A stretch of 50,887 bases of DNA from Desulfonatronum sp. (GTDB lineage Bacteria > Desulfobacterota > Desulfovibrionia > Desulfovibrionales > Desulfonatronaceae). Under the pieces are notes generated by a model. It was not told the DNA's origin. It did not search any database and saw only the letters and a program-made list of their open reading frames with translations. Location: contig DSBL01000145.1 of NCBI GenBank assembly GCA_011049455.1, positions 1 through 50,887 of the forward strand. The letters are read 5' to 3'. The first letter of the stretch is position 1; every line of letters starts with the position of its first letter. The position numbers and the translations under genes are program-made. Positions 8,451-16,874 of this stretch are shown piece after piece.

Positions 8451-9857
8451 TTATTCTTCTTTCTCGACAACAATCAACAGCAATTCCTCCACGATTTTCA
8501 TGGCTTGGCGCTTGCCGGCCGGAGAAAAGTCGGTATTCTGCAAGACAAGGTGCATGTAGCTGTATAACGGTCTCAATAACGGGGCTCCTCGGCTCCAGAA
8601 CAGGGAGTCCCATGCCTGGCGCAGATTGCGTCGAAAGTCTGCCAGGGACCGGACAAAGGCCGCGGACAGAGCCGGGTAGGCCCGCTGCAGGCTGGTCCAG
8701 GCTGTTTGGGTGGGCTCTCGGGTCCATAGGCCGAACAAGGCTCCCCAAAACAGACTCCAGAACCGGTTCAGCAGCTCCCTTGCACGCGGTGTTGCATCAA
8801 CGCACAAGGCATGATGCAGGAAATAAAGTCCCTCGGGCGAGCGACCTGAGGTCAACAGCCCGAGACCGCTGCGGTGCAGCGCCCGCATGCTTTCGCTTGG
8901 CCGCCTGACCGCTTCATATGTCATCCTGGCGATGATCCGGGGCAGGTACCGTTCATGGCAGAAATATCCGGGACGGCTGCACTGCCAGCATCCTGCGCAG
9001 CTCATCCTGGCCTGGAGCACGAAGTGCCCCGGCTGGTAAGGGCCGGTTTCCCAAGGATTGACCGGGCCCATGGACAGGTTGAGCACGTGCAGCCCGGTCC
9101 AGGCCGCCAAATGCATGGGGCCGGTGTCCGGCGTTATCAGCAGTTCCAGGCTTTGCCCCAGGTTCGCCAACTGGGCCAGGTTCAAACGACCGGCCAGGTT
9201 CAGAACATTCTGCCCTGAAAGCTTCCGGACCTTTTCGGCCATCTCCATTTCCGCAGGCCCGCCCAGCAGAATGGGCCGCAAATCGTGGTGCAGCAGCTCC
9301 CTGACCAGGACTGCCCAAAATGTTGGCGCCGGCCTTTTAGCTGGCTCGCTGGCCCCTAAAAACAGGCCGATCCTTCGTCCGTCCCCGACACCTGTCCTGG
9401 GTCTGGGCCACGTGGTGGTCCGAATGCGTTTCAATGGAATACAGTCCAAAGCGTTCAGATCGGCCCAGTGAAAACAGTTATGCCGGTTGGCGTGAACCAA
9501 GCCGGTGCGGTAAAGCTGCCAATTGCCGTGGACATACCGGCCCCTTGCCGGCACCTCCACCGCGCCCCAGGTCTTCTCAGCGCGTATTTTACCGGCCAGG
9601 GCCGCCGCTGCGGAGTCGTGGCTTAAATTGATGCACAGGATGAACTGTTCGGTGTGCAGGTTCGACGCTGCGTCCCAGGGCATGTAGGTGGCCTCGGGAC
9701 TGATGGGCATGAGCGCGTTGTAAAAACGCTGCTCGCCTACCACCCACAGCGGATGGCCGGGATATTCCCGATGCAGCCAAAGAAAAAGGGGAAAGGAAAG
9801 AATCAGGTCCCCCATGCGGTGCATTTGGAAGATGAGAATCGGTTTCAAGGCCATCAT
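8451..9857 (-). CDS. Glycosyltransferase family 9 (heptosyltransferase-like)
   Basis: A 468-residue protein with the GT9 layout. The N-terminal block [18 protein letters not shown] is the acceptor-domain start. The donor-domain blocks are [38 protein letters not shown] and the signature [15 protein letters not shown]9 enzymes move heptose or related sugars onto LPS core or glycoproteins. The C-terminal 120 residues, Trp- and Arg-rich, exceed the usual family length and are unassigned. The start codon overlaps the stop of the upstream glycosyltransferase gene (ATGA), so the two are coupled. Confidence 0.9.
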   Translation of the reverse strand: MMALKPILIFQMHRMGDLILSFPLFLWLHREYPGHPLWVVGEQRFYNALMPISPEATYMPWDAASNLHTEQFILCINLSHDSAAAALAGKIRAEKTWGAVEVPARGRYVHGNWQLYRTGLVHANRHNCFHWADLNALDCIPLKRIRTTTWPRPRTGVGDGRRIGLFLGASEPAKRPAPTFWAVLVRELLHHDLRPILLGGPAEMEMAEKVRKLSGQNVLNLAGRLNLAQLANLGQSLELLITPDTGPMHLAAWTGLHVLNLSMGPVNPWETGPYQPGHFVLQARMSCAGCWQCSRPGYFCHERYLPRIIARMTYEAVRRPSESMRALHRSGLGLLTSGRSPEGLYFLHHALCVDATPRARELLNRFWSLFWGALFGLWTREPTQTAWTSLQRAYPALSAAFVRSLADFRRNLRQAWDSLFWSRGAPLLRPLYSYMHLVLQNTDFSPAGKRQAMKIVEELLLIVVEKEE

Positions 9858-11554
9858 CCGTAAATCGCCAGCATCGTCTGAAGCAGCTTGGCTAAACGCA
9901 GATCATAGGTATGTTCCTGAAGAACCCGTTTTCTGGCAGCCAGACTGATCCGCTTTCTCTCACGTGGATTCCGCAGATAGAAACGGAGCAGATCCGGGAT
10001 TTCCTCCGGCGAAGCATAGGCCGCCACTTCCCGTCCCGGTTCAAAGAGCATGTCCATCTGGCGACGCTGATCCGTGATCAGAAAGGCCCCGCAGGCCGGG
10101 ACGTCAAATACCCGCTGGTTGACCGCGCCCTTCATCTGCATGCTGGTGCAGTTGAAATTAATCTCCGAACAGGGATAAAAACAGGGAAGGTCGCGGTAGT
10201 AGTTCAGTTCCGGGTGCCAGCACCAGGTCTCAGGAACGCGACGCAGGGCGATTTTCCAATACTTGTCCCCGACGATCAAAGGATCAAAGGGAAGAATCAT
10301 CTGAACGCAACGGTGGCGATAGCTGCGGGTAGCCTCCCAGGTCACCGCAGTTTCAAAGGCCAGTTGTTGCTCAATGTCGGACAGTTTTGCGAACTCTTGA
10401 AAAATGTCCGGATGGCATCGACGCAGATGCTCGCGCACGCTGTCGTCCTCGGAAGCGCAAAAGGAGCGTGCGACGTTTCGATAGCCCAAAAGCATAAGCC
10501 TGGGAAATCTCCCGGCTTTGAGCCGGGCCGCGACCTTGGCAAGCATGGAATTGCCCACAAAAGACACACCGGCGCGCCACGAGTCCTGGCAGCCCCTGGA
10601 CACTGAGGGATGAAAGCGGTGGATGTCCGTGCCCAAGGGAAGATAATGGACGTTTTCAAATCCCAGGGCCTTCAGGGAGTCCACATTGTCCGCATCCCAA
10701 GTGAAAATGACTGCCCACGGGCTGGCCAGCTTCGAGTAGACATAGAGCACGAGATGCGGATTGTCCACAAACCAGGAGGCCAAAGGCAAACGACACTTTT
10801 CCAGGAGTCCCATGAGCACGCCTTCCCGATCCACTCCCAAATGATTGATGGTTAGGACGCAGTCAGGCTTGAATTCCAGGACGGCCGTGAGCAGACCGTG
10901 GATAAACTCGGACCGTCCGGTCTCGCGGGCCTCAAATTCCAGGAGCCGGTGGGGCACGCCCATGCGTTCAAAAGCGCTGACCACCTCGCCCAAAAGAAAA
11001 TACTGGCTGGTCAGAAGCAGCACGCGCGGCGGCCAGGAGCGGAATCTGGCGCAGTTGGCGCGGGTCCAGATGTTGAAGCGGGAACTTGCCTCAGCATGGG
11101 ACTGGATGATTTTGTAGTAATCGGGGTCCAGACGCACGTACAGAGGCATCACCAAAGGCCGCAGAGGCAACCCCTGGTGCTCCATCTGCCATTCGGTCAA
11201 ACGATTCAAAGCCATTTGGGGATCGTGGTCGTCAATCCAGAGCACCTGTGGGTGATCGGCGAAACGTTTGCTTTGCGTGGTCTCCTGCAGGCATGTTTCC
11301 TTGTCCACCACGGCCAAAGGGCCGGCTTGGGCTTCAAGAAGACACCCCAGGGCCACGCCAAGCCCCGCGCCCAACAGCACTGGCAGTCCTCCAGAAGGCA
11401 GCTCCCTGGCCAATCGCTCTTCCTTATCGCGACCATCGCGGCCCCAGAGATGCCATGTGCGGCCCGAATCAAGAACCAGGCGAAGGTCCTCCAAACATTG
11501 CGGCGAGCCTACGGCTTCGACCTGGACAATGCATTGCTGCTCACTCATGGACAT
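9854..11554 (-). CDS. CgeB-like glycosyltransferase
   Basis: About 566 residues. The middle part ([70 protein letters not shown]) and the end ([34 protein letters not shown]) match the two-domain pattern of CgeB/DUF3880-type glycosyltransferases. In related bacteria these often sit near flagellar genes and have been linked to maturation of surface structures or glycosylation. The ATG at 11554 is chosen because it follows the motB stop directly (TAATATG), which indicates coupling. A longer open frame into motB exists but is only overlap. Donor and acceptor are unknown. Confidence 0.82.
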   Translation of the reverse strand: MSMSEQQCIVQVEAVGSPQCLEDLRLVLDSGRTWHLWGRDGRDKEERLARELPSGGLPVLLGAGLGVALGCLLEAQAGPLAVVDKETCLQETTQSKRFADHPQVLWIDDHDPQMALNRLTEWQMEHQGLPLRPLVMPLYVRLDPDYYKIIQSHAEASSRFNIWTRANCARFRSWPPRVLLLTSQYFLLGEVVSAFERMGVPHRLLEFEARETGRSEFIHGLLTAVLEFKPDCVLTINHLGVDREGVLMGLLEKCRLPLASWFVDNPHLVLYVYSKLASPWAVIFTWDADNVDSLKALGFENVHYLPLGTDIHRFHPSVSRGCQDSWRAGVSFVGNSMLAKVAARLKAGRFPRLMLLGYRNVARSFCASEDDSVREHLRRCHPDIFQEFAKLSDIEQQLAFETAVTWEATRSYRHRCVQMILPFDPLIVGDKYWKIALRRVPETWCWHPELNYYRDLPCFYPCSEINFNCTSMQMKGAVNQRVFDVPACGAFLITDQRRQMDMLFEPGREVAAYASPEEIPDLLRFYLRNPRERKRISLAARKRVLQEHTYDLRLAKLLQTMLAIYG

Positions 11555-11555
11555 A

Positions 11556-12287
11556 TTACCAGGAAGAGGAATCGGGTGAATGATAATAAAACTCCACCCG
11601 GTTGTTTTTCTTCCGATTTTCCTCGGTGTTGTTGGGCACCAGCGGCCGGCTGTCCGCATATCCCACGGCTCTCATCCGGGTCGGGGAAAGTCCGCCGCGT
11701 TCCAGGATGTATCGCAACGCGGCGGTGGCTCTGGCTGCGGAGAGTTCCCAGTTGGAAGGGAACTGGGCGGAACGAAACAAAACGTTGTCGGTATGGCCGC
11801 GAATAACCAAGTTCATATTATAATCCTTGAGAGTGCTGCTCACCGTATCCAGAACCTGCCGGGCCTCGGGTTTGAGTTCGGCCGAGCCCCGCTCAAACAG
11901 CGCCCGGCTATCCACCCGCAAGACCACGCCCTGATCATCGGCCTCCACCTTGGAACTGTTTTTCAGGGCTTCATCAACTTGCAGGATTGTCCGTAACTGC
12001 GCCACCATGCTTAAAATCTGCTCCTTGTCCTGGTTGAGTTCCATGTCCTTGCGTTCAAACTGCATCGGTGAAAAAGCCACATAATCCGCTTCCCGGCGCT
12101 TGACCTGCACGCCGAAGGCCTGTTGGATCGAACCGAGCATTTCCCGGAAGCGGACGACGTCCAGGTTGGCAAAGGACAATACAAGGATGAAAAAGGTCAA
12201 CAGCAGGGACATCAAATCCGCGAAGGTGACCATCCAGCTGGGCGCTCCCTCTTCGCTTTGCAAGGTTTCGTGTTTCTTCAAGGCCAT
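11556..12287 (-). CDS. motB: MotB-type stator protein with OmpA domain
   Basis: A 243-residue flagellar stator subunit. An N-terminal plug region leads into one membrane helix, [20 protein letters not shown], whose FAD Asp is the ion-carrying residue. A periplasmic linker with a helical segment ([14 protein letters not shown]) follows, then an OmpA-like peptidoglycan-binding domain with [10 protein letters not shown] and NRVEFYY. The ATG at 12287 is used; a TTG two codons upstream is also possible. motA is directly upstream and a glycosyltransferase follows 1 base after the stop. The [10 protein letters not shown] stretch is closer to PomB-like proteins than to E. coli MotB, so Na+ use is possible but not shown. 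Confidence 0.93.
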   Translation of the reverse strand: MALKKHETLQSEEGAPSWMVTFADLMSLLLTFFILVLSFANLDVVRFREMLGSIQQAFGVQVKRREADYVAFSPMQFERKDMELNQDKEQILSMVAQLRTILQVDEALKNSSKVEADDQGVVLRVDSRALFERGSAELKPEARQVLDTVSSTLKDYNMNLVIRGHTDNVLFRSAQFPSNWELSAARATAALRYILERGGLSPTRMRAVGYADSRPLVPNNTEENRKKNNRVEFYYHSPDSSSW

Positions 12288-12326
12288 ACGCAATCGCTCT
12301 TGCGGGAAGTGACGTGTTCCGTTGGA

Positions 12327-13070
12327 CTATCTTTGGCTGGGGGGGAGAAAAGCTTCCAGCTTTTCCTGGATCAGTCGAGGGTTTTCACCGCGCAAAATGG
12401 AGATCACGCCTTCCAGGGTCAATTCCATTTTTGAAAGTTCCTCCTGAGAGCGTTCTTCCAGTTTTTTGGCGATGGGAATAAAAATCAAGTTGGCCATCAA
12501 TGCCCCGTATAACGTGGTCAGCAGGGCCAAGGCCATACCCGGACCAATGGCCGTGGGGTCATCCAGCACCTGAAGCATGTTCACCAAGCCGATCAGCGTG
12601 CCGATCATGCCGAAGGCCGGGGCCATGGCCCCCATGCCCTTAAATACGCCTTGGCCTCGCTGATGTCGTTGTTTGGTGAAATTGATCTCCGTTTCCAGGA
12701 TGGTCAGGATCAATCGTTCCTCAGAGCCGTCCGCCACGAGAAGAGCGCCTTTTTTTAAAAACCAATCATCAATGGGCGCCTTTTCCAGGGAGACCAGACT
12801 TTCCTTGCGCGCCTTGTTGGCCAGGGTGACGATTTCATTGATCACCAGTTTGGAGTTTGGGCTGCGGGAAAAAAAAGCCTTCAGGGCCACCTTGAACGAG
12901 CCGAGAACTACGCCCATGGGGAACATGATAAACGTCACGGCAACGGTTCCTCCGATGACGATCAGTGCGGAGGGGGCGTTCACAAACCCCCAAAAATCCC
13001 CTCCGAGCAAGATGGCAACCAGCACCAGGACAATCCCGCTGATCAGGCCCAGCAGGGTTCCAATATCCAT
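12327..13070 (-). CDS. motA: MotA-type stator protein
   Basis: A 247-residue inner-membrane protein with four predicted helices. Helices 1-2 are in LISGIVLVLVAILLG and SALIVIGGTVAVTFIMFPM. A cytoplasmic loop carries charged residues for rotor contact, and helices 3-4 contain MGAMAPAFGMIGTLIGLVNML and MALALLTTLYGALMANLIFIPIA. The ATG at 13070 (MDIGTLLGL) has GGAAG 7 bases upstream. It is the short PomA-like form. It starts 5 bases after fapA and precedes motB by 39 bases, so the three are one unit. A longer frame into fapA is not needed. Confidence 0.94.
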   Translation of the reverse strand: MDIGTLLGLISGIVLVLVAILLGGDFWGFVNAPSALIVIGGTVAVTFIMFPMGVVLGSFKVALKAFFSRSPNSKLVINEIVTLANKARKESLVSLEKAPIDDWFLKKGALLVADGSEERLILTILETEINFTKQRHQRGQGVFKGMGAMAPAFGMIGTLIGLVNMLQVLDDPTAIGPGMALALLTTLYGALMANLIFIPIAKKLEERSQEELSKMELTLEGVISILRGENPRLIQEKLEAFLPPSQR

Positions 13071-13075
13071 ATCGC

Positions 13076-14185
13076 TTACTTCCCCGGTTCCGCCGGACTT
13101 TCCACGGCGATCTGATTGTTTTTGCAGCGTATCCGGACGTTGCGCAAAAAATCCGCGATGGAGTGGAACAACTGCCCGATACTGACCTCCACCCCGGGGC
13201 GGACCTCTCCCGGCGCAACAACAGCACAAGTGGACACGTCCTCTGCCGCCAATTTTCCCGACAATATTGTCAGCTGCTTTTGAAACAGATCGACTTCGTG
13301 TTCCAAATCCTTGAACCGTTGATCAGCGTTCGGGAGTTTTTTGGCGGCCTGAGCCGCCATCCTGGGTCGCTCTCTTTGGAGCGCCTCGATTCTGCCCTCG
13401 ATTTCGGACATTTTATGCAATAAAAAGGGATCATATCCCAGGACGATATTCGTGACGGTGCTCAAGCCGCCCCCAAGCTGCTCGCCGACATGGACCATCC
13501 TCCGGCAGACGACTTGTCCGCCGATCAATTTTTCACCTACAGCCAAGGCATTGCCCGCATATATTTTGCAATGCATTGCCGAGCCCTGGACAAAAACATT
13601 CTTCCCGGCGGAAACAAGGGCGTTTTCGCAAAATTTCAGCTTGATGCTACCGTTGGCCCGGATCTCAGCACGATTGTCCCCCCTGACGCCGGCATCGATT
13701 TGCATGGCCCCGGAAGCTTCTACCGCAGCCCCCTCTACCGGTCCATTGACCAGGATGTTTCTCCCCTTGACGCTGAAACCGGAACGAATGGCGCCGTGCA
13801 CGACAATATCGCCGACAAAGGAAATATTGCCCGTGGCGTAATCCACGTCGCAGCGGATGTTGAGTAAGGTCTTGACGGCGATTTTCCGGTCGAGGTCATA
13901 GTATACATACCCGTTCACTCCCGCCAGAAAGCGATCCTGATTGGTTGGATCCACCAGGCAGTTGGGACCAATGGGGAAGGTTTTATGGTCGAAAAGAAAT
14001 CTTGGATCGTAGGCGCCCTCCATTTCCTCGGGCACCTCGATCCATTCGGCAAGCACTTCTCCGGCCACAACGTTGTGAACATAGTCGCGGTTCAGGTGGT
14101 CCACGCGGTCGCCTTGACCGACCTTGGCCTTGATGTCCAGGTGGTTGAAGTCCGGATCAAAGTGGTGCTTGAGAAAAAAGGCCAT
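13076..14185 (-). CDS. fapA: FapA-family protein (DUF342, flagellar assembly protein A)
   Basis: A 369-residue DUF342/FapA protein. The N-terminal segment AKVGQGDRVDHLN and the long beta-helical middle (GNISFVGDIVVHGAIRSGFSVKGRNILVNGPVEGA, shown in pieces by repeating hydrophobic-Gly patterns) are typical. A coiled-coil segment (EIEGRIEALQRERPRM) follows, then PGVEVSIGQL near the C terminus. In Bacillus and Vibrio FapA is tied to flagellar or pole assembly; its biochemical role is unsettled. It lies between the STAS protein and motA with short gaps, placing it inside a motility/regulation operon. Confidence 0.88.
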   Translation of the reverse strand: MAFFLKHHFDPDFNHLDIKAKVGQGDRVDHLNRDYVHNVVAGEVLAEWIEVPEEMEGAYDPRFLFDHKTFPIGPNCLVDPTNQDRFLAGVNGYVYYDLDRKIAVKTLLNIRCDVDYATGNISFVGDIVVHGAIRSGFSVKGRNILVNGPVEGAAVEASGAMQIDAGVRGDNRAEIRANGSIKLKFCENALVSAGKNVFVQGSAMHCKIYAGNALAVGEKLIGGQVVCRRMVHVGEQLGGGLSTVTNIVLGYDPFLLHKMSEIEGRIEALQRERPRMAAQAAKKLPNADQRFKDLEHEVDLFQKQLTILSGKLAAEDVSTCAVVAPGEVRPGVEVSIGQLFHSIADFLRNVRIRCKNNQIAVESPAEPGK

Positions 14186-14215
14186 GCAGGCTTTCCAGAT
14201 AAGAAGGGACCATGG

Positions 14216-14560
14216 TCAGGGGAATTGGCCCAAAAATTCCATCTCGTCGTCAATGAGTTCAAAAAACGATAAGAGCTGCACCAAATCCAGGGTTTTCCTG
14301 ACCGCAACGCTGGGCTGGTATAGATAGAGCCTGCCGACTTTTTGGCGCAGTTTGTTGTGCAAAAAAACCAGCATGCCGATCCCGGAACTGTCCAGGAAAC
14401 GGACCCGGGCCATGTCGCAAACCACGATTGGCCGCGGAGAGCTGTTGTCCAGCAAGGTTTCGATTTCGTTTTTGATCTGCCGAGTCAGTTCGCTGGTCAC
14501 GTCCCCGGACAAGAGGATTTTGAGCCAGCCTTCACGGATTTCGTATTCCATATTCCTCAT
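14216..14560 (-). CDS. STAS-domain anti-sigma-factor antagonist-like protein
   Basis: A 114-residue single STAS domain. The block VRFLDSSGIGMLVFL contains the Ser pair at the place where SpoIIAA/RsbV-like proteins are phosphorylated. The usual flanks are present (LLSGDVTSEL, PIVVCDMARV). The ATG at 14560 is preferred (AAGG upstream, spacing 5); a longer version starts at 14602 and a shorter ATG lies 9 bases inside. It follows a response-regulator/PP2C phosphatase gene by 48 bases, which is the natural enzyme to dephosphorylate it. No serine kinase/anti-sigma partner is encoded nearby. Confidence 0.88.
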   Translation of the reverse strand: MRNMEYEIREGWLKILLSGDVTSELTRQIKNEIETLLDNSSPRPIVVCDMARVRFLDSSGIGMLVFLHNKLRQKVGRLYLYQPSVAVRKTLDLVQLLSFFELIDDEMEFLGQFP

Positions 14561-14608
14561 GGAACCTTGCGTGCCCCGGGCCGCATCCAACTGTTTTTTC
14601 AAGGAAAA

Positions 14609-15808
14609 TCAAGCCTGTTTACGGATCATGCCGTTTTTGATTGTATGCATTTCTCCAGACCGCTGCAATCGAATCCATAGCGCGCTGGCATCGTCTCGCA
14701 GGGGGGGCTTTTCGGGCCAGCCCAAAAGAGGAAACAGTTCGTTCAAGACAAAGCCTTCCTTGTCCACCTCAGCGGCGCAACGATCCCAAAATGTTTCCAA
14801 ATCGTGCATGGCGCCTGAAGATGACTCCCATTCGTAGCAGCCGTCGGTAAACAAAAAAACAATGGATGTTTCGCCAAGTTGAGTGGATTGGGTTGTGAAC
14901 GCGATCGGAAAAACGCCCAGGGCCGGCATGGTCGCCTTCAACCGTTGAGGTGAAGCATGGTCAATGACGACCATGACCGGGGTATGACCGGCGTTGATGA
15001 ATTCCATGATTCCCCGCCCCGGGTGGATATCCGCAGCGAAAAGGGTCACAAAGTCTCCTTCATCGCTCACAAAGAATCTTAGCTGGTCGTTAATCAAGCT
15101 GAACAGCCGGGCAAGGTCTCTGCCATGGCCGTTCGTGAATCTGATCATGGTCCGAACCATGGACATGATGAATGCGGCCCTGGCCCCATGGCCCGAGACA
15201 TCGGCCATCACCACCCGCAGGCCGCCGTCCGGCAGGGTAAAATAGTCAAAATAATCCCCGCTGGCCTGGCTCGACGGCACGTAAAGACTTTGCACTGCAA
15301 TGCCGGGAATCAAGGGGCTGGCGGTGGGAAGAAGGCGGCGTTGCAGTTGGGCGATCTGATCGATTTCCTGATATATGGCGGCATAAGCGCGGCGCAAGCT
15401 GCGGGTCAACCGAACCTGACGTTCGGCAACGCCGATGCGAGCCAGGAGTTCCGCTTCCTCCACGGGCTTGATCAGATAGTCATTGGCCCCTGCATTCAAA
15501 GCGGTAGTTTTCTGCTCCGAGGAATCGTCCGCGGTAAGCACCAATATATAAAGATCATTGTCCCGTAGCGTGTTTCGAACATGGCGAATGACTTCCAAAC
15601 CGTCCATACGCGGCATGTTCATGTCCAAAAGACATATTTCCGATCCTTGCTCTCTCAAGCACCGCACAGCCTCCATACCGTCGGCGGCCAGCATGAGCAG
15701 ATATCTTCCCCGTAAAAAACTTTCCAGATATCTGCGGACCGTTTTGGAGTCGTCCACGATCAGCACGCTGATGGGCGCATCGCCGGACTGCATGCCTTGA
15801 TCAATCAT
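14609..15808 (-). CDS. Response regulator with PP2C (SpoIIE/RsbU-type) phosphatase output
   Basis: About 399 residues. The receiver domain (residues 12-130) has SVLIVDDSKTVRRYL, the phospho-acceptor Asp in EICLLDMNMPRMDGL, VLTADDSSEQ and NDYLIKPVEEAEL. A helical linker (DQIAQLQRRLLPTASP) leads to a PP2C-like phosphatase domain: SGDYFDYFTLPDG, VVMADVSGHGARAAFIMSM, EFINAGHTPVM, FLFTDGCYEWE and RDDASALWIRL, which together hold the metal-binding Asp residues. Such proteins dephosphorylate a STAS antagonist when the receiver is phosphorylated; the STAS gene is the next gene. The start at 15808 overlaps the dtd stop (ATGA). The input kinase is not in the window. Confidence 0.93.
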   Translation of the reverse strand: MIDQGMQSGDAPISVLIVDDSKTVRRYLESFLRGRYLLMLAADGMEAVRCLREQGSEICLLDMNMPRMDGLEVIRHVRNTLRDNDLYILVLTADDSSEQKTTALNAGANDYLIKPVEEAELLARIGVAERQVRLTRSLRRAYAAIYQEIDQIAQLQRRLLPTASPLIPGIAVQSLYVPSSQASGDYFDYFTLPDGGLRVVMADVSGHGARAAFIMSMVRTMIRFTNGHGRDLARLFSLINDQLRFFVSDEGDFVTLFAADIHPGRGIMEFINAGHTPVMVVIDHASPQRLKATMPALGVFPIAFTTQSTQLGETSIVFLFTDGCYEWESSSGAMHDLETFWDRCAAEVDKEGFVLNELFPLLGWPEKPPLRDDASALWIRLQRSGEMHTIKNGMIRKQA

Positions 15809-16299
15809 CCTGCCCCCAGCAGCTCTTGCGAGTCCCAAAAAAAGGTCAATGGTCCCCAGTTATGCAGATGCACGTCCATAAGCGCCCCGAAAATGCCGGA
15901 CTGCACCCTGTCCTCGGACAGGGACGTCCGCAACGCGTGAACAAAGATCAAGAAAAGTTTCTGGGCCGTGTCCGGTTTGGCCGCGAAATGCAGGGAAGGG
16001 CGGCGCCCCTTGCGGCAGTCCGCGTGCAGGGTGAATTGGGATACAGCCAGGATCTGCCCGCCGGTATCGGCCAGGCTGAGGTTAAGCTTGTCCGCGTGGT
16101 CCGGAAACAACCTGGCCTGAACCACCTTGCGGGCCATGCGGCCCAGGAGGCGCTCTGCCTCAGGACACTGCTCATCCTCTTGGCCGAAACCGACAAAAAG
16201 CAACAACCCCGGGCCAATGGAGGCGACACTTTGTCCGGCCACGTCGACCCGGGCCGATTTGACCCGTTGCAAAATCAGACGCACGCCACTTGTCCTCAC
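15805..16299 (-). CDS. dtd: D-aminoacyl-tRNA deacylase Dtd
   Basis: A 164-residue cytoplasmic enzyme that removes D-amino acids (and glycine from tRNA-Ala) wrongly attached to tRNA. The family blocks are RLILQRVKSARVDV, FVGFGQEDE, MARKVVQARLF, the SQFTL active-site strand, KGRRPSLHFAA, and the Gly-cisPro-type motif in NWGPLTFF near the C terminus, where GPVTF is more usual. It is the first gene of the long minus-strand cluster and its stop overlaps the start of the RR/PP2C gene. This links a housekeeping gene with the signalling genes, perhaps only through transcription. Confidence 0.94.
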   Translation of the reverse strand: MRTSGVRLILQRVKSARVDVAGQSVASIGPGLLLFVGFGQEDEQCPEAERLLGRMARKVVQARLFPDHADKLNLSLADTGGQILAVSQFTLHADCRKGRRPSLHFAAKPDTAQKLFLIFVHALRTSLSEDRVQSGIFGALMDVHLHNWGPLTFFWDSQELLGAG

Positions 16300-16301
16300 T
16301 C

Positions 16302-16360
16302 GTTTCCATCCGAAAATTTATTTACTTCCAAACTGAAAGAAAAAGTTTTCCATTCGGAAA
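16302..16360. repeat. Pair of imperfect direct repeats upstream of dtd
   Basis: GTTTCCATCCGAAAA (16302-16316) and TTTTCCATTCGGAAA (16346-16360) match at 12 of 15 positions and are spaced 44 bases start to start, four helical turns. They lie directly upstream of the first gene of the dtd-signalling-motility cluster. The second copy has TTTCC/GGAAA arms. They may be operator half-sites; no activator or repressor is known. Confidence 0.4.
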
Positions 16361-16484
16361 CAAACGATGTATTCTTTTGGCAAGAAACGCAGGGCAATTA
16401 GGCAAAGACGTAATCAATACGTTGACGAATAATTGTACTGAAATGACGCAGCCAAAAGCAAAGGCACCGATTCTGGATGAAAAC

Positions 16485-16874
16485 TCATTCATCCTCAATA
16501 TAGGTGGCCATGGAGGTCGGTCCTTCGGCCACGGAAACACTGTACACGCGTACACTTGGAGTATCCAGGCCGGCCTGCAGTTCCTTGAAAATGAAGCGAG
16601 CCAGATTTTCCGAAGACGGATTTTCGGCCTGAAACGCCGGATGTTCGTTCACATTGCAGTGGTCCAGTTCGGACAGAACCTGCTTGAGACGAGCTTTCAG
16701 CTCCTTGAAATCCATGACAACGCCCAGTTTGGGGTCCAATTGACGACCCTGGATCTGTGCCTCGACCCGAAAGTTGTGGCCGTGGAGCCGTTCGCACTTG
16801 CCCTGGTAATGGCGCAGCTGGTGAGCCGAACTGAAATGATCGGCCACGGTCAGTCGCCAGAAGCCCTCAGCCAC
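16485..16874 (-). CDS. queD: 6-carboxy-tetrahydropterin synthase QueD
   Basis: A 129-residue tunnelling-fold enzyme of queuosine synthesis, converting dihydroneopterin triphosphate to 6-carboxytetrahydropterin. Zinc ligands are the His in HFSSAHQLRH and the HGH in CERLHGHNF. The catalytic Cys is in GKCERL, and DHCNVNE, PSSENLARFIF and VAEGPTSMATY match the family. The start overlaps the last codons of dnaE by 8 bases. The GTP-derived substrate could be made by FolE2, encoded 7 kb away in this window, and queA lies near 47 kb. Confidence 0.95.
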   Translation of the reverse strand: MAEGFWRLTVADHFSSAHQLRHYQGKCERLHGHNFRVEAQIQGRQLDPKLGVVMDFKELKARLKQVLSELDHCNVNEHPAFQAENPSSENLARFIFKELQAGLDTPSVRVYSVSVAEGPTSMATYIEDE

